Shown here: positions 1-5,540 of the stretch, one piece after another
Numbering within the stretch: position 1 is the stretch's first letter
Layout of the letters: every line of letters starts with the position of its first letter
NCBI GenBank assembly: GCA_031274985.1
Contig: JAISPK010000088.1
Coordinates: forward strand, 1-5,540
Length of the DNA: 5,540 nucleotides
Reading direction: 5' to 3'
From: Coriobacteriales bacterium
Lineage (GTDB): Bacteria; Actinomycetota; Coriobacteriia; Coriobacteriales; UBA8131
The notes under the pieces: generated by a model
Told to the model about the DNA's origin: nothing
Databases searched by the model: none
What the model saw: only the letters and a program-made list of their open reading frames with translations
Made by a program: the position numbers and the translations under genes

Positions 1-45
1 AATGATAGCACAGCACCGTTTTGGATAATGAGAGAATAAATACAC

Positions 46-55
46 GCAATATTGC
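46..55. repeat. Perfect 10-bp palindrome upstream of the arg promoter
   Basis: The sequence GCAATATTGC is identical to its own reverse complement. It lies about 30 bases upstream of the putative -35 element in AT-rich non-coding DNA. Such a short dyad could be a regulator half-site pair, but it is too short for a terminator and may be chance. I do not assign a binding protein. Confidence 0.3.
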
Positions 56-84
56 AAGAAAAGCGCATAAACCAGCACAAATAT

Positions 85-113
85 TTGACATTGAGCAATG
101 AATGAGCTATTCT
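85..113 (+). promoter_or_regulatory. Putative sigma-70-type promoter of the arg operon
   Basis: A perfect -35 hexamer TTGACA (85-90) is followed after 17 bases by TATTCT (108-113), which matches 4 of 6 positions of the TATAAT consensus, including the first two and the last. There is no extended -10 TG. Transcription would begin near 119-121, giving a leader of about 42 bases before the argC start at 163. The region is about 35% GC, against clearly GC-richer coding DNA. It is the only good promoter-like pair I found upstream of argC, and the tight gene spacing suggests it drives the whole operon. The start site is inferred. Confidence 0.55.
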
Positions 114-115
114 AG
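97..115. promoter_or_regulatory. Candidate ArgR operator (ARG box-like dyad) overlapping the -10
   Basis: TGAAT at 99-103 and ATTCT at 109-113 form an inverted repeat matching at 4 of 5 pairs. This resembles the ArgR/AhrC ARG box, whose core is TGAAT, four A/T bases, ATTCA. Here the spacer is five bases and partly G/C (GAGCT), so the match is imperfect. A further ATTC half-site lies one helical turn downstream, at 119-122. The location fits repression because the dyad covers the -10 and the end of the promoter spacer, where bound ArgR would block RNA polymerase. ArgR control is established for arg operons in many bacteria; its action at this site is inference. Confidence 0.3.
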
Positions 116-147
116 GAAATTCCATTATCAATCTGTTACTCACCTGT

Positions 148-152
148 GGAGG
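148..152 (+). promoter_or_regulatory. Shine-Dalgarno site of argC
   Basis: GGAGG ends 10 bases before the ATG at 163, which is acceptable though slightly long spacing. It supports ATG 163 as the argC start. It sits in a possible four-pair mini-hairpin, ACCT (142-145) with AGGT (150-153), too weak to be called a regulatory structure. Confidence 0.6.
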
Positions 153-162
153 TTTTTGGCTC

Positions 163-1254
163 ATGTACAAGGTTGCGGTTATCGGTGCGTCCGGTTTTGT
201 CGGCATCGAAACGGTACGGTTGCTCCTGGCTCATCCTGCCTTTGAGCCGGTTGCCATCAGCTCAAACGCTGACGTCGGCAAGACGCTGGGAGAGGTGTAT
301 CCCTTCTTCACCGGTCGCACGGACCTGGTCTTTGAGAAGCATGAAACCGTGCTTAAAAACGCAGCAGAAAAATACCAGCTGGCGTTTCTCACCGTTCCTC
401 ATACGGCTGCGCTCGAGCTTGTTCCTGAGCTTCTCAAACAGGGCGTCAGCGTTGTTGACCTCAGCGCGGACTTTCGCTTGAAAGAGGCAGCAACGTACGA
501 AGCATGGTATGGTCTCACCCATACGGCGCAGGAGTTCCTCGCTCAGGCGGTGTACGGACTGCCGGAGGTCTATAGAGGTGAGCTCACCGCGCTGGCCAAC
601 CAACGGGTCTCAGAGCAACTGCCTGCCCTGGTGTCAAACCCCGGATGCTATCCCACCGCTTCGGTGCTAGCTGCTCTGCCGCTGCTCAAATCCGCCCTGA
701 CCGATGCAGACGACGTAGTGGTCATCAACGCCATCAGCGGTGTTTCGGGTGCCGGCAAAAAGCTTACCGAGACAACCAACTACTGCCTGGCCAATGAAAA
801 CCTCAATGCCTATGGCGCGGTCACACACCGGCATACCCCGGAGATTGCGCAGACCCTGAGCCATCTGGCCGGGCATACGGTGTCCGTCCAGTTCACCCCG
901 CATCTGGCACCCCTCAGCCGGGGCATGGTCTCTACGGTAACCATGCGGCTCAGCAAAGAAGCAGCAAAAACAGCTACTGCCAAAACGATATACCAGCTCT
1001 ACGAAGATGCCTATGCGGGTGAAGCCTTTGTTCACCTGATGGCGCCGGGCACGATGCCCAAAAGCAGTCACGTCAAATACAGCAACTATGCTCACGTGGG
1101 AGTGGCCTATGACCCTTCGACGCGCATGGTCATTGCTTCCTGTGCCCTGGACAACATCGGTAAGGGCGCGGCTTCTCAGGCCATACAAAACGCCAATATC
1201 CTCTTCTCGCTTGACGAGAACACGGGCCTTGCTCATGAAGGAGGCATCCTGTAA
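163..1254 (+). CDS. argC: N-acetyl-gamma-glutamyl-phosphate reductase
   Basis: This cytoplasmic enzyme catalyses the NADPH-dependent reduction of N-acetylglutamyl-5-phosphate to N-acetylglutamate-5-semialdehyde, the third step of arginine synthesis. The 363-residue product begins with a Rossmann-type dinucleotide-binding motif, GASGFVG (residues 8-14). SNPGCYPTA (158-166) carries the catalytic cysteine, Cys162, which forms the thioacyl intermediate in this family. HRHTPEI (222-228) carries the conserved histidine region of the active site. ISGVSGAGKK (191-200) and the LAPLSRGM segment (248-255) are also typical. Length is slightly above the usual 340-350 residues and nothing is missing. ATG 163 is chosen because the glycine-rich strand starts immediately after it and GGAGG precedes it. 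Its TAA overlaps the argJ ATG by one base, so argJ is probably translationally coupled. It is the first gene of the operon, downstream of the putative promoter. Identification is secure from motifs and context. Confidence 0.97.
   Translation: MYKVAVIGASGFVGIETVRLLLAHPAFEPVAISSNADVGKTLGEVYPFFTGRTDLVFEKHETVLKNAAEKYQLAFLTVPHTAALELVPELLKQGVSVVDLSADFRLKEAATYEAWYGLTHTAQEFLAQAVYGLPEVYRGELTALANQRVSEQLPALVSNPGCYPTASVLAALPLLKSALTDADDVVVINAISGVSGAGKKLTETTNYCLANENLNAYGAVTHRHTPEIAQTLSHLAGHTVSVQFTPHLAPLSRGMVSTVTMRLSKEAAKTATAKTIYQLYEDAYAGEAFVHLMAPGTMPKSSHVKYSNYAHVGVAYDPSTRMVIASCALDNIGKGAASQAIQNANILFSLDENTGLAHEGGIL
1238..1244 (+). promoter_or_regulatory. Shine-Dalgarno site of argJ
   Basis: AAGGAGG lies inside the last codons of argC and ends nine bases before the argJ ATG at 1254. 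This near-ideal site fixes the argJ start at the TAATG junction and suggests efficient reinitiation or independent initiation on argJ. Confidence 0.7.
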
Positions 1255-2591
1255 TGGCACCAGCGCAGTTTATCAATGAAAAATTCCAAAAAGAAGAGGG
1301 CGGTCTGGGAGCGGTCAAGGGTCTGCACCTGGCGGGTATCTGGGCAGGCTTCAGGAAAAAGCCGGGCAGGCGCGACCTTGCCCTCATCGTGGCTCCACCG
1401 CACAGTACGGCTGCCGGGGTCTTTACCCAGAGCAACTTTGCCGCCGCTCCGGTGCTCATCAGCAGAAGCCATCTGGCTGCTCAGGCTGATGATAATAACA
1501 AGAGTTTCAGGGCCCTGGTGATCAACTCCGGCAACGCTAATGCGGCTACCGGCCAGCCGGGCAAAGAAGTTGCGCACAAGGTCTGCGCCCTGACTGCCGA
1601 AGCACTCGATTGCAGCCCCGAAGAGATCCTCGTGGCATCGACCGGGGTGATTGGCGTGCAGCTCCCTTATGAAAAATTCTCTGCGAGCATGCCGCAGGCG
1701 ATTGCTGAGTTGAGTGTTGCTGACACTCTCAGCAAAGACAGTGCCGAGCTCGGTGCCACCGACGCTCTCAGCAAAGACGACAGCAGCAAAGGCATACACG
1801 TTGCTGAGGCCATCATGACCACCGATACCGTGCCCAAGGTAGCGGCGCTTTCCTTTACTGCAACAACGCAGGAAGGCAAAGAGGTTGCCTATACCGTTGG
1901 CGGCATGGCAAAGGGGTCCGGAATGATTGCGCCGCATATGGCCACGATGATTGCTGTGATGGCAACCGATGCCCGCATAGAGCAACAAGCCCTGAGCCAG
2001 GCACTTAAAGAGGCAGTGGGAGTGAGCTTTAACAAGGTCACGATTGACTCGGATACTTCCACAAACGACAGTGCCTATCTTCTTGCCACCGGTGCTGCCT
2101 CACAAGAGACGATACTTCCGGGAAGCGAGGCCTTTGAGGCTTTCAAACAAGCGCTGGTGGCAGTGTGCCAGGATCTGGCCTATCAGATAGCCAAGGACGG
2201 CGAGGGCGCTACCAAGGTCATCGTGGTTGAGGTAACCGGTGCGGCCAACGATGAAGACGCCGAGCTGGTGGCACGGGCGATAGCCGATTCGCCGCTGGTC
2301 AAAACGGCCATTGCCGGCCACGATGCAAACTGGGGCCGTATCGCTATGGCAGCCGGCAAGGCCGGAGCAAGCTTTAAGCAAGAAGCGGTGCATATAGCCA
2401 TCATGGACCTGGAGGTAATGGCCCAGGGAACCCCGCTCGCTTTTTCTGAGGAAGAAGCCGCACGACGATTCGATGAGCGCGATGAGGTATTCATCGCGAT
2501 AGACCTGGGAGCAGGTCAGGCCCAAACAAGGATCTGGACCTGCGACCTCACCAAAGAGTATGTGGCCATCAACGGAGACTATAGGACATAA
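1254..2591 (+). CDS. argJ: Glutamate N-acetyltransferase / ornithine acetyltransferase (ArgJ)
   Basis: ArgJ transfers the acetyl group of N-acetylornithine to glutamate, releasing ornithine and regenerating N-acetylglutamate. Some family members also use acetyl-CoA, which the sequence cannot settle. ArgJ is an N-terminal nucleophile enzyme made as a precursor that cleaves itself into alpha and beta chains. The cleavage motif is visible as KGSGMIAPHMATMIAV (220-235): self-cleavage is expected between Ala230 and Thr231, with Thr231 becoming the nucleophile. ASTGVIG (128-134) supplies the expected oxyanion-hole Thr130-Gly131. The end, INGDYRT (439-445), is the typical family C-terminus. At 445 residues it is longer than the usual roughly 400, partly from an insertion near residues 152-180 that contains a repeated D-x-LSKD unit. 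The start is a one-base overlap with argC, behind a strong ribosome binding site. Identity is secure; mono- or bifunctionality is open. Confidence 0.97.
   Translation: MAPAQFINEKFQKEEGGLGAVKGLHLAGIWAGFRKKPGRRDLALIVAPPHSTAAGVFTQSNFAAAPVLISRSHLAAQADDNNKSFRALVINSGNANAATGQPGKEVAHKVCALTAEALDCSPEEILVASTGVIGVQLPYEKFSASMPQAIAELSVADTLSKDSAELGATDALSKDDSSKGIHVAEAIMTTDTVPKVAALSFTATTQEGKEVAYTVGGMAKGSGMIAPHMATMIAVMATDARIEQQALSQALKEAVGVSFNKVTIDSDTSTNDSAYLLATGAASQETILPGSEAFEAFKQALVAVCQDLAYQIAKDGEGATKVIVVEVTGAANDEDAELVARAIADSPLVKTAIAGHDANWGRIAMAAGKAGASFKQEAVHIAIMDLEVMAQGTPLAFSEEEAARRFDERDEVFIAIDLGAGQAQTRIWTCDLTKEYVAINGDYRT
1722..1778 (+). repeat. Short direct repeat inside argJ (insertion segment)
   Basis: Two 18-base units, at 1722-1739 and 1761-1778, differ at one base (GACACTCTCAGCAAAGAC versus GACGCTCTCAGCAAAGAC). 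They start 39 bases apart, so the repeat keeps the reading frame. They encode DTLSKD (residues 157-162) and DALSKD (170-175). The segment lies between the region after the oxyanion-hole motif and the conserved AEAIMTTDT stretch (184-192), where most ArgJ proteins I know are shorter. It looks like a small in-frame tandem duplication in a surface loop of the alpha chain. Confidence 0.6.
2583..2586 (+). promoter_or_regulatory. Ribosome binding site supporting the argB start at 2593
   Basis: AGGA ends six bases before ATG 2593, and a GGAG at 2574-2577 lies further back. The alternative in-frame ATG at 2560, inside argJ, has only AGAG one base upstream, which is too close to work. This favours 2593. 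Confidence 0.5.
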
Positions 2592-2592
2592 C

Positions 2593-3555
2593 ATGGACTT
2601 ACAAAAAGAATCAACGATTTCCAGGGCAGAGCGGGCCCTTGCCCTGGGCTCAGCACAGTTATTGATAGAGACCCTTCCGTGGATCAAGGAATCCACCGGA
2701 AAGGTCGTCGTGGTTAAATATGGCGGAGCAGCCATGACCGACGAAAAGCTCAGGGCCGATGTCATGAGCGACATCGTCTTGCTCAAGCTCATCGGACTCA
2801 ACCCCATCATCGTGCATGGCGGCGGCAACGACATCACGGCCTATTGCAAGCAGTTTGGCCTCTCAACGGAGTTCAAGGACGGCCTCAGGGTAACCTCCCC
2901 CGAGGTCATGGATATCGTCAAGATGGTGCTGATTGGCAAAGTCAATCAGGAGCTGGTGTCGCAGCTTAATCTGCACGGGCATCTCGCTGTGGGTCTCAAT
3001 GGCGCGGACGGGCATACCGTCACGGCAAGCCAGCTCTCCCCGGAGATGGGGCAGGCCGGCGTGGTAAAGCAGGTGGACACCACCTTGCTCAAAGACCTGA
3101 TTGCGGCGCATTATATCCCGGTAATCGCCAGCGTTGCCGTAGGTGCCGATGGTAGTTCTTACAACGTCAATGCCGACATCACGGCAGGCGCCATTGCTGC
3201 AGCAATCGGGGCGCACAAGGTCATCTTCCTTACCGATGTAGACGGTATGTACCGGGATTTTGAAGACAAGAGCTCGTTGGTCAGCCGGATGTACCTCAGT
3301 GACGCACGTGCGATGCTCGCAGACGAAACGCTCTCCAAGGGCATGATCCCCAAGATCCAGGCCTGCGTAGAGGCGTTGAGTGCCGGTGTTGCCCGGGCTC
3401 ACATCCTCAACGGCACGCTTCCGCATTCATTGCTGTTGGAGATATTCACCGACGAGGGCGTCGGCACCATGATCCTGCCGGACGAGGCAGATGAGGTGCC
3501 CGATGACTTTGTCGAGTATCCGGCCGGCGATCTCGCAAGCAAGCTGCATGGGTAA
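2593..3555 (+). CDS. argB: Acetylglutamate kinase
   Basis: This cytoplasmic amino-acid-kinase-family enzyme phosphorylates N-acetylglutamate with ATP, usually the arginine-controlled step where the pathway is cyclic. From ATG 2593 it has 320 residues. KYGGAAM (42-48) is the N-terminal nucleotide-binding loop with Lys42. HGGG (75-78) is the glycine-rich substrate loop, DGLRVT (96-101) holds the substrate-binding Arg99, YNVNAD (190-195) carries Asn191 and Asp195, and KGMIPK (249-254) carries the conserved Lys254. About 35 residues precede the first core strand, as in arginine-inhibited hexameric kinases with an N-terminal helix. The C-terminal HSLLLEIFTDEGVGTMI (278-294) matches the arginine-site signature of that type, so feedback inhibition is inferred. 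An acidic tail of about 26 residues follows, beyond the usual end. The gene starts one base after the argJ stop. An in-frame ATG at 2560 would add 11 residues but is poorly supported. Confidence 0.96.
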   Translation: MDLQKESTISRAERALALGSAQLLIETLPWIKESTGKVVVVKYGGAAMTDEKLRADVMSDIVLLKLIGLNPIIVHGGGNDITAYCKQFGLSTEFKDGLRVTSPEVMDIVKMVLIGKVNQELVSQLNLHGHLAVGLNGADGHTVTASQLSPEMGQAGVVKQVDTTLLKDLIAAHYIPVIASVAVGADGSSYNVNADITAGAIAAAIGAHKVIFLTDVDGMYRDFEDKSSLVSRMYLSDARAMLADETLSKGMIPKIQACVEALSAGVARAHILNGTLPHSLLLEIFTDEGVGTMILPDEADEVPDDFVEYPAGDLASKLHG

Positions 3556-3559
3556 GGGG
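3554..3559 (+). promoter_or_regulatory. Ribosome binding site fixing the argD start at 3568
   Basis: AAGGGG overlaps the argB TAA stop (3553-3555) and ends eight bases before ATG 3568. An upstream in-frame GTG at 3559 would use the last G of this site as its start codon and would have no ribosome binding site of its own, so ATG 3568 is preferred. The overlap with the argB stop suggests coupling of argD translation to argB. Confidence 0.6.
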
Positions 3560-3567
3560 TGCAGGCT

Positions 3568-4824
3568 ATGAGCTATTTAGAACAGAAAAATCTCGAGTCC
3601 GTTTATATGATGGGCACCTACGCGCGCAAGCCGGTGGAATTTGTCAGCGGCAAAGGCACGCGGCTCTATGACAGCGAAGGCAGGGAGTACCTGGATTTTC
3701 TCGCCGGCATCGGTTGCGTGAATCTCGGTCATAGCAATGAGGCGGTTGTTCAGGCCATTTGCGCTCAGGCGCATAAGCTCGTGCAGGTGGGCAACTACTA
3801 TTATTCAGAGTCAAGGGGAGAGCTTGCCCGCGACCTTTCGGCGCTCCTCAACGAGGGTGCTGAGGGAGACGCAGGTGCCGCACCCACCGCACCCTGGAAG
3901 ACCTTCTTTGCCAACTCCGGCGCCGAAGCCAATGAAGGGGCCATTAAGCTGGCGCGCAAATATGGCAAGCTCTACCTTAACGGAGCAGGCACGGTGCTCA
4001 CCGCCAAGCGGAGTTTTCACGGACGCACCCTGGTAACCACCGCAGCCACCGGGCAGGAAGCCAAGCAGGAGAGTTTTGCCCCTATGCCCTCCGGTTTTGC
4101 TCACTTTGAACCCGGCGACCTTGATAACCTGAAGCACGTCCTGCAGGCAGCAACGCAAAGTGCGTGCGAGCAAGGCCGGCCCGATCTGGCTCCTGTTGCC
4201 GTGATGCTCGAGTGCATTCAGGGTGAGGGAGGGGTCTGGCCACTCGATGAGGAGTATCTCAGGAGTGTGCGTGCGCTTACTGCTCAGCAGGGTATGCTTT
4301 TGATTATCGACGAAGTGCAGACAGGCTTCTTTCGCACCGGCAGGGCCTTCTCCTTTATGCAGGCAAGTATTGTGCCCGATGTGGTGACCATGGCAAAAGG
4401 TATTGCCAATGGGTTTCCGATGGCCGCTGTTGCAGCTACCGGTAAAGCAGCCGAGGTATTGGTGCCGGGCGAGCATGGCTCGACCTTCGGCGGCAACCCG
4501 CTGGCGATAGCAGCTGCACGGGCAACTCTGGCCGAGCTTATCGCACAGGATCTGGACACAAAAGCACTCTCAACGGGTACCTATTTTGCAGAACAGTTAG
4601 CAACGTTGCCGCACGTACAAGAGGTACGCGGCAGGGGCCTGATGCTCGCCCTCTCGCTGGACGTGTGTTGCGCCCCCCGCATCGTTGGCGAGGCACTGGA
4701 GCATGGCATGGTCCTCAACGCTATCGGAGAGAGCATCGTGCGCTTCTTGCCACCGCTCACGGTGAGCACAGAAGAGATCGATGAACTCATAGGAGTACTC
4801 AAAGGATTATTGGAGGTGGTGTAA
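3568..4824 (+). CDS. argD: Acetylornithine aminotransferase
   Basis: This class III PLP-dependent aminotransferase converts N-acetylglutamate semialdehyde plus glutamate to N-acetylornithine plus 2-oxoglutarate. In some bacteria ArgD also serves lysine synthesis as a succinyldiaminopimelate aminotransferase; that cannot be judged here. The product is 418 residues from ATG 3568. Family motifs occur in order: SGAEANEGAIKLAR (117-130, cofactor phosphate region), SFHGRT (149-154), ECIQGEGG (215-222), DEVQTG (248-253, Asp248 contacting the PLP ring nitrogen), MAKGIANGFPM (275-285) with Lys277 as the Schiff-base lysine, HGSTFGGNP (303-311) and VRFLPPL (392-398) with Arg393 near the substrate carboxylate. 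Length is slightly above the usual 390-400, mainly from a Gly/Ala/Pro-rich stretch around 96-110. The gene starts 12 bases after argB and its TAA overlaps argF by one base. Context makes acetylornithine the likely substrate. Confidence 0.95.
   Translation: MSYLEQKNLESVYMMGTYARKPVEFVSGKGTRLYDSEGREYLDFLAGIGCVNLGHSNEAVVQAICAQAHKLVQVGNYYYSESRGELARDLSALLNEGAEGDAGAAPTAPWKTFFANSGAEANEGAIKLARKYGKLYLNGAGTVLTAKRSFHGRTLVTTAATGQEAKQESFAPMPSGFAHFEPGDLDNLKHVLQAATQSACEQGRPDLAPVAVMLECIQGEGGVWPLDEEYLRSVRALTAQQGMLLIIDEVQTGFFRTGRAFSFMQASIVPDVVTMAKGIANGFPMAAVAATGKAAEVLVPGEHGSTFGGNPLAIAAARATLAELIAQDLDTKALSTGTYFAEQLATLPHVQEVRGRGLMLALSLDVCCAPRIVGEALEHGMVLNAIGESIVRFLPPLTVSTEEIDELIGVLKGLLEVV
4812..4816 (+). promoter_or_regulatory. 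Shine-Dalgarno site of argF
   Basis: GGAGG within the last argD codons ends seven bases before ATG 4824. This is ideal spacing and supports the TAATG overlap start of argF. Confidence 0.7.
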
Positions 4825-5540
4825 TGGATTGGTCAAAACTGGATAAACCGTACGCTTCTTTAGAAGGCAATCCTCTGGCCGGGCGCGACCTGTTGAGCCT
4901 GCTCGATGTGAGCGCAGAAGAATTGCACGGCATTCTGTCAACGGCACTCGCACAAAAACAAGACTGGGAAGCAGGGGGTCATCACAAACCCTATGGCAAC
5001 AGCGCCGTTGCCATCATCATGGAAAAGCCCTCGCTTCGTACCCGGGTATCCTTTGAGCTCGCAGCAAAGCGTCTGGGAGCTTTTACCACGGTGATGAGCG
5101 GCAGCGACTCGGCCTTCTCGCGTGGCGAGTCCGTCAAGGATACGGCCATGGTGCTGGAGCGCTTTGTGCAAGCTATCGTGCTGCGCACCTTTGAACAGGA
5201 AAAGCTGGAAGAAGTTGCCTGGTATGCCTCAATACCGGTTATCAACGCGCTTTCCGATACCTACCACCCCTGTCAGGGGCTCGCCGATCTTTTGACGATC
5301 TACGAGCATCTGGGCAGACTTGACAACTTCAAGCTGGCCTATGTGGGCGACGGCAACAACATTGCCCACAACTTCTTAGAGGCTGCGGCCCTCATTGGCT
5401 TTGAACTTGCCATTGCCACTCCACCGGGCTACGAGCCGGATGCGCATATCGTTGAGAGATGCAGGAGAATTGCCGGCGGAGGAGCGAATATCACCCTTGC
5501 ACACGACCCCGCTGCGGCCCTGGCAGAGGCCGATGTGGTG
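4824..5540 (+). CDS. argF: Ornithine carbamoyltransferase, 3' end cut by the window
   Basis: This enzyme makes citrulline from ornithine and carbamoyl phosphate. The frame is open for 239 codons from ATG 4824 to the window edge with no stop, so roughly 75-90 C-terminal residues are missing from view. EKPSLRTRVSFE (67-78) is the carbamoyl-phosphate-binding loop, here with Leu in place of the first Thr of the classic STRTR. SRGESVKDTAMVLERF (99-114) and LRT (120-122) follow as expected for the carbamoyl-phosphate domain. HPCQ (148-151) is the OTCase signature. VGDGNNIAHN (174-183) opens the ornithine-binding domain. The decisive SMG and HCLP motifs lie beyond the edge. The N-terminus is about 15 residues longer than short homologues before the LAGRDLLSLLDVS segment. 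The gene overlaps argD by one base and is the last visible gene of the operon. Acetylornithine or other transcarbamylases are less likely because ArgJ upstream makes free ornithine. Confidence 0.94.
   Translation, partial: MDWSKLDKPYASLEGNPLAGRDLLSLLDVSAEELHGILSTALAQKQDWEAGGHHKPYGNSAVAIIMEKPSLRTRVSFELAAKRLGAFTTVMSGSDSAFSRGESVKDTAMVLERFVQAIVLRTFEQEKLEEVAWYASIPVINALSDTYHPCQGLADLLTIYEHLGRLDNFKLAYVGDGNNIAHNFLEAAALIGFELAIATPPGYEPDAHIVERCRRIAGGGANITLAHDPAAALAEADVV

Noticed and set aside
99..116. Five-codon frame (MNELF) upstream of argC as a leader peptide
   Set aside because: It lies within the promoter, upstream of the inferred transcription start; it has no Arg codons and no attenuator-like hairpin follows.
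1..162. Arginine riboswitch, T-box or attenuator in the leader
   Set aside because: The inferred leader is only about 42 bases and shows no long stem, no T-box sequence and no U-tract terminator.
667..1260. 197-codon open frame on the - strand opposite argC
   Set aside because: Its sequence looks like a non-coding shadow, rich in Arg, His and Cys without domain motifs, opposite a catalytic region of argC.
1233..1988. 251-codon open frame on the - strand opposite argC end and argJ
   Set aside because: It lies wholly opposite well-supported genes, matches no protein I recognise, and is explained by the codon bias of the + strand genes.
2560..2592. Upstream in-frame ATG for argB inside the argJ end
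   Set aside because: It has no properly spaced ribosome binding site, would overlap argJ by 32 bases, and the added 11 residues are unlike kinase N-termini; ATG 2593 has AGGA at good spacing.
2100..2837. 245-codon open frame on the - strand across the argJ-argB junction
   Set aside because: It has no recognisable motifs and is entirely antisense to two genes with intact family motifs.
2863..3426. 187-codon open frame on the - strand opposite argB
   Set aside because: It is a shadow of argB with no domain signature.
3559..3567. GTG start for argD three codons before ATG 3568
   Set aside because: The GTG overlaps the purine-rich AAGGGG that best serves ATG 3568, and no other ribosome binding site lies upstream of it.
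3811..4476. 221-codon open frame on the - strand opposite argD
   Set aside because: It is a Cys/His/Gly-rich composition artefact of the complementary strand of argD with no supporting motif.
1..5540. Mobile element, CRISPR array, tRNA or novel defence-type system
   Set aside because: No inverted terminal repeats, transposase, array-like repeats or tRNA-like folds were seen; the window is filled by a conventional arginine operon.

Overview
The window holds the start and most of an arginine biosynthesis operon, argC-argJ-argB-argD-argF, all on the + strand. Four genes are complete and argF runs off the right edge. The order argCJBDF is the one seen in many Actinomycetota, where argR, argG and argH often follow. 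Coding DNA of moderately high GC, strong Shine-Dalgarno sites and an AT-rich promoter fit that phylum. Parts of the ArgC and ArgB sequences look to me more like Coriobacteriia than like Mycobacterium or Bifidobacterium. That class-level assignment is a guess from memory, not from a search.

Layout. Positions 1-162 form an AT-rich (about 35% GC over 1-120) non-coding leader region. It carries a plausible sigma-70-type promoter (TTGACA at 85-90, TATTCT at 108-113), a possible ArgR operator overlapping the -10 element, and a 10-bp perfect palindrome further upstream. From 163 to the right edge the DNA is almost wholly coding. argC/argJ and argD/argF overlap by one base in a TAATG junction, argJ and argB are one base apart, and argB and argD are 12 bases apart with the argD ribosome binding site inside the argB stop region. 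No terminator or internal promoter is evident, so the genes are probably co-transcribed and translationally coupled.

Pathway. ArgJ acetylates glutamate by recycling acetyl from N-acetylornithine. ArgB phosphorylates N-acetylglutamate, ArgC reduces the acyl phosphate to the semialdehyde, and ArgD transaminates it to N-acetylornithine. ArgJ then releases ornithine, and ArgF carbamoylates ornithine to citrulline. ArgJ implies the cyclic, acetyl-recycling route. The ArgB N- and C-terminal features suggest the arginine-feedback-inhibited type of kinase.

All key catalytic motifs that should lie in the window are present and no gene is broken. I see no previously undescribed system. The points worth a second look are small: a repeat-containing insertion in ArgJ, short lineage-type extensions or insertions in ArgB and ArgD, and the putative regulatory region.
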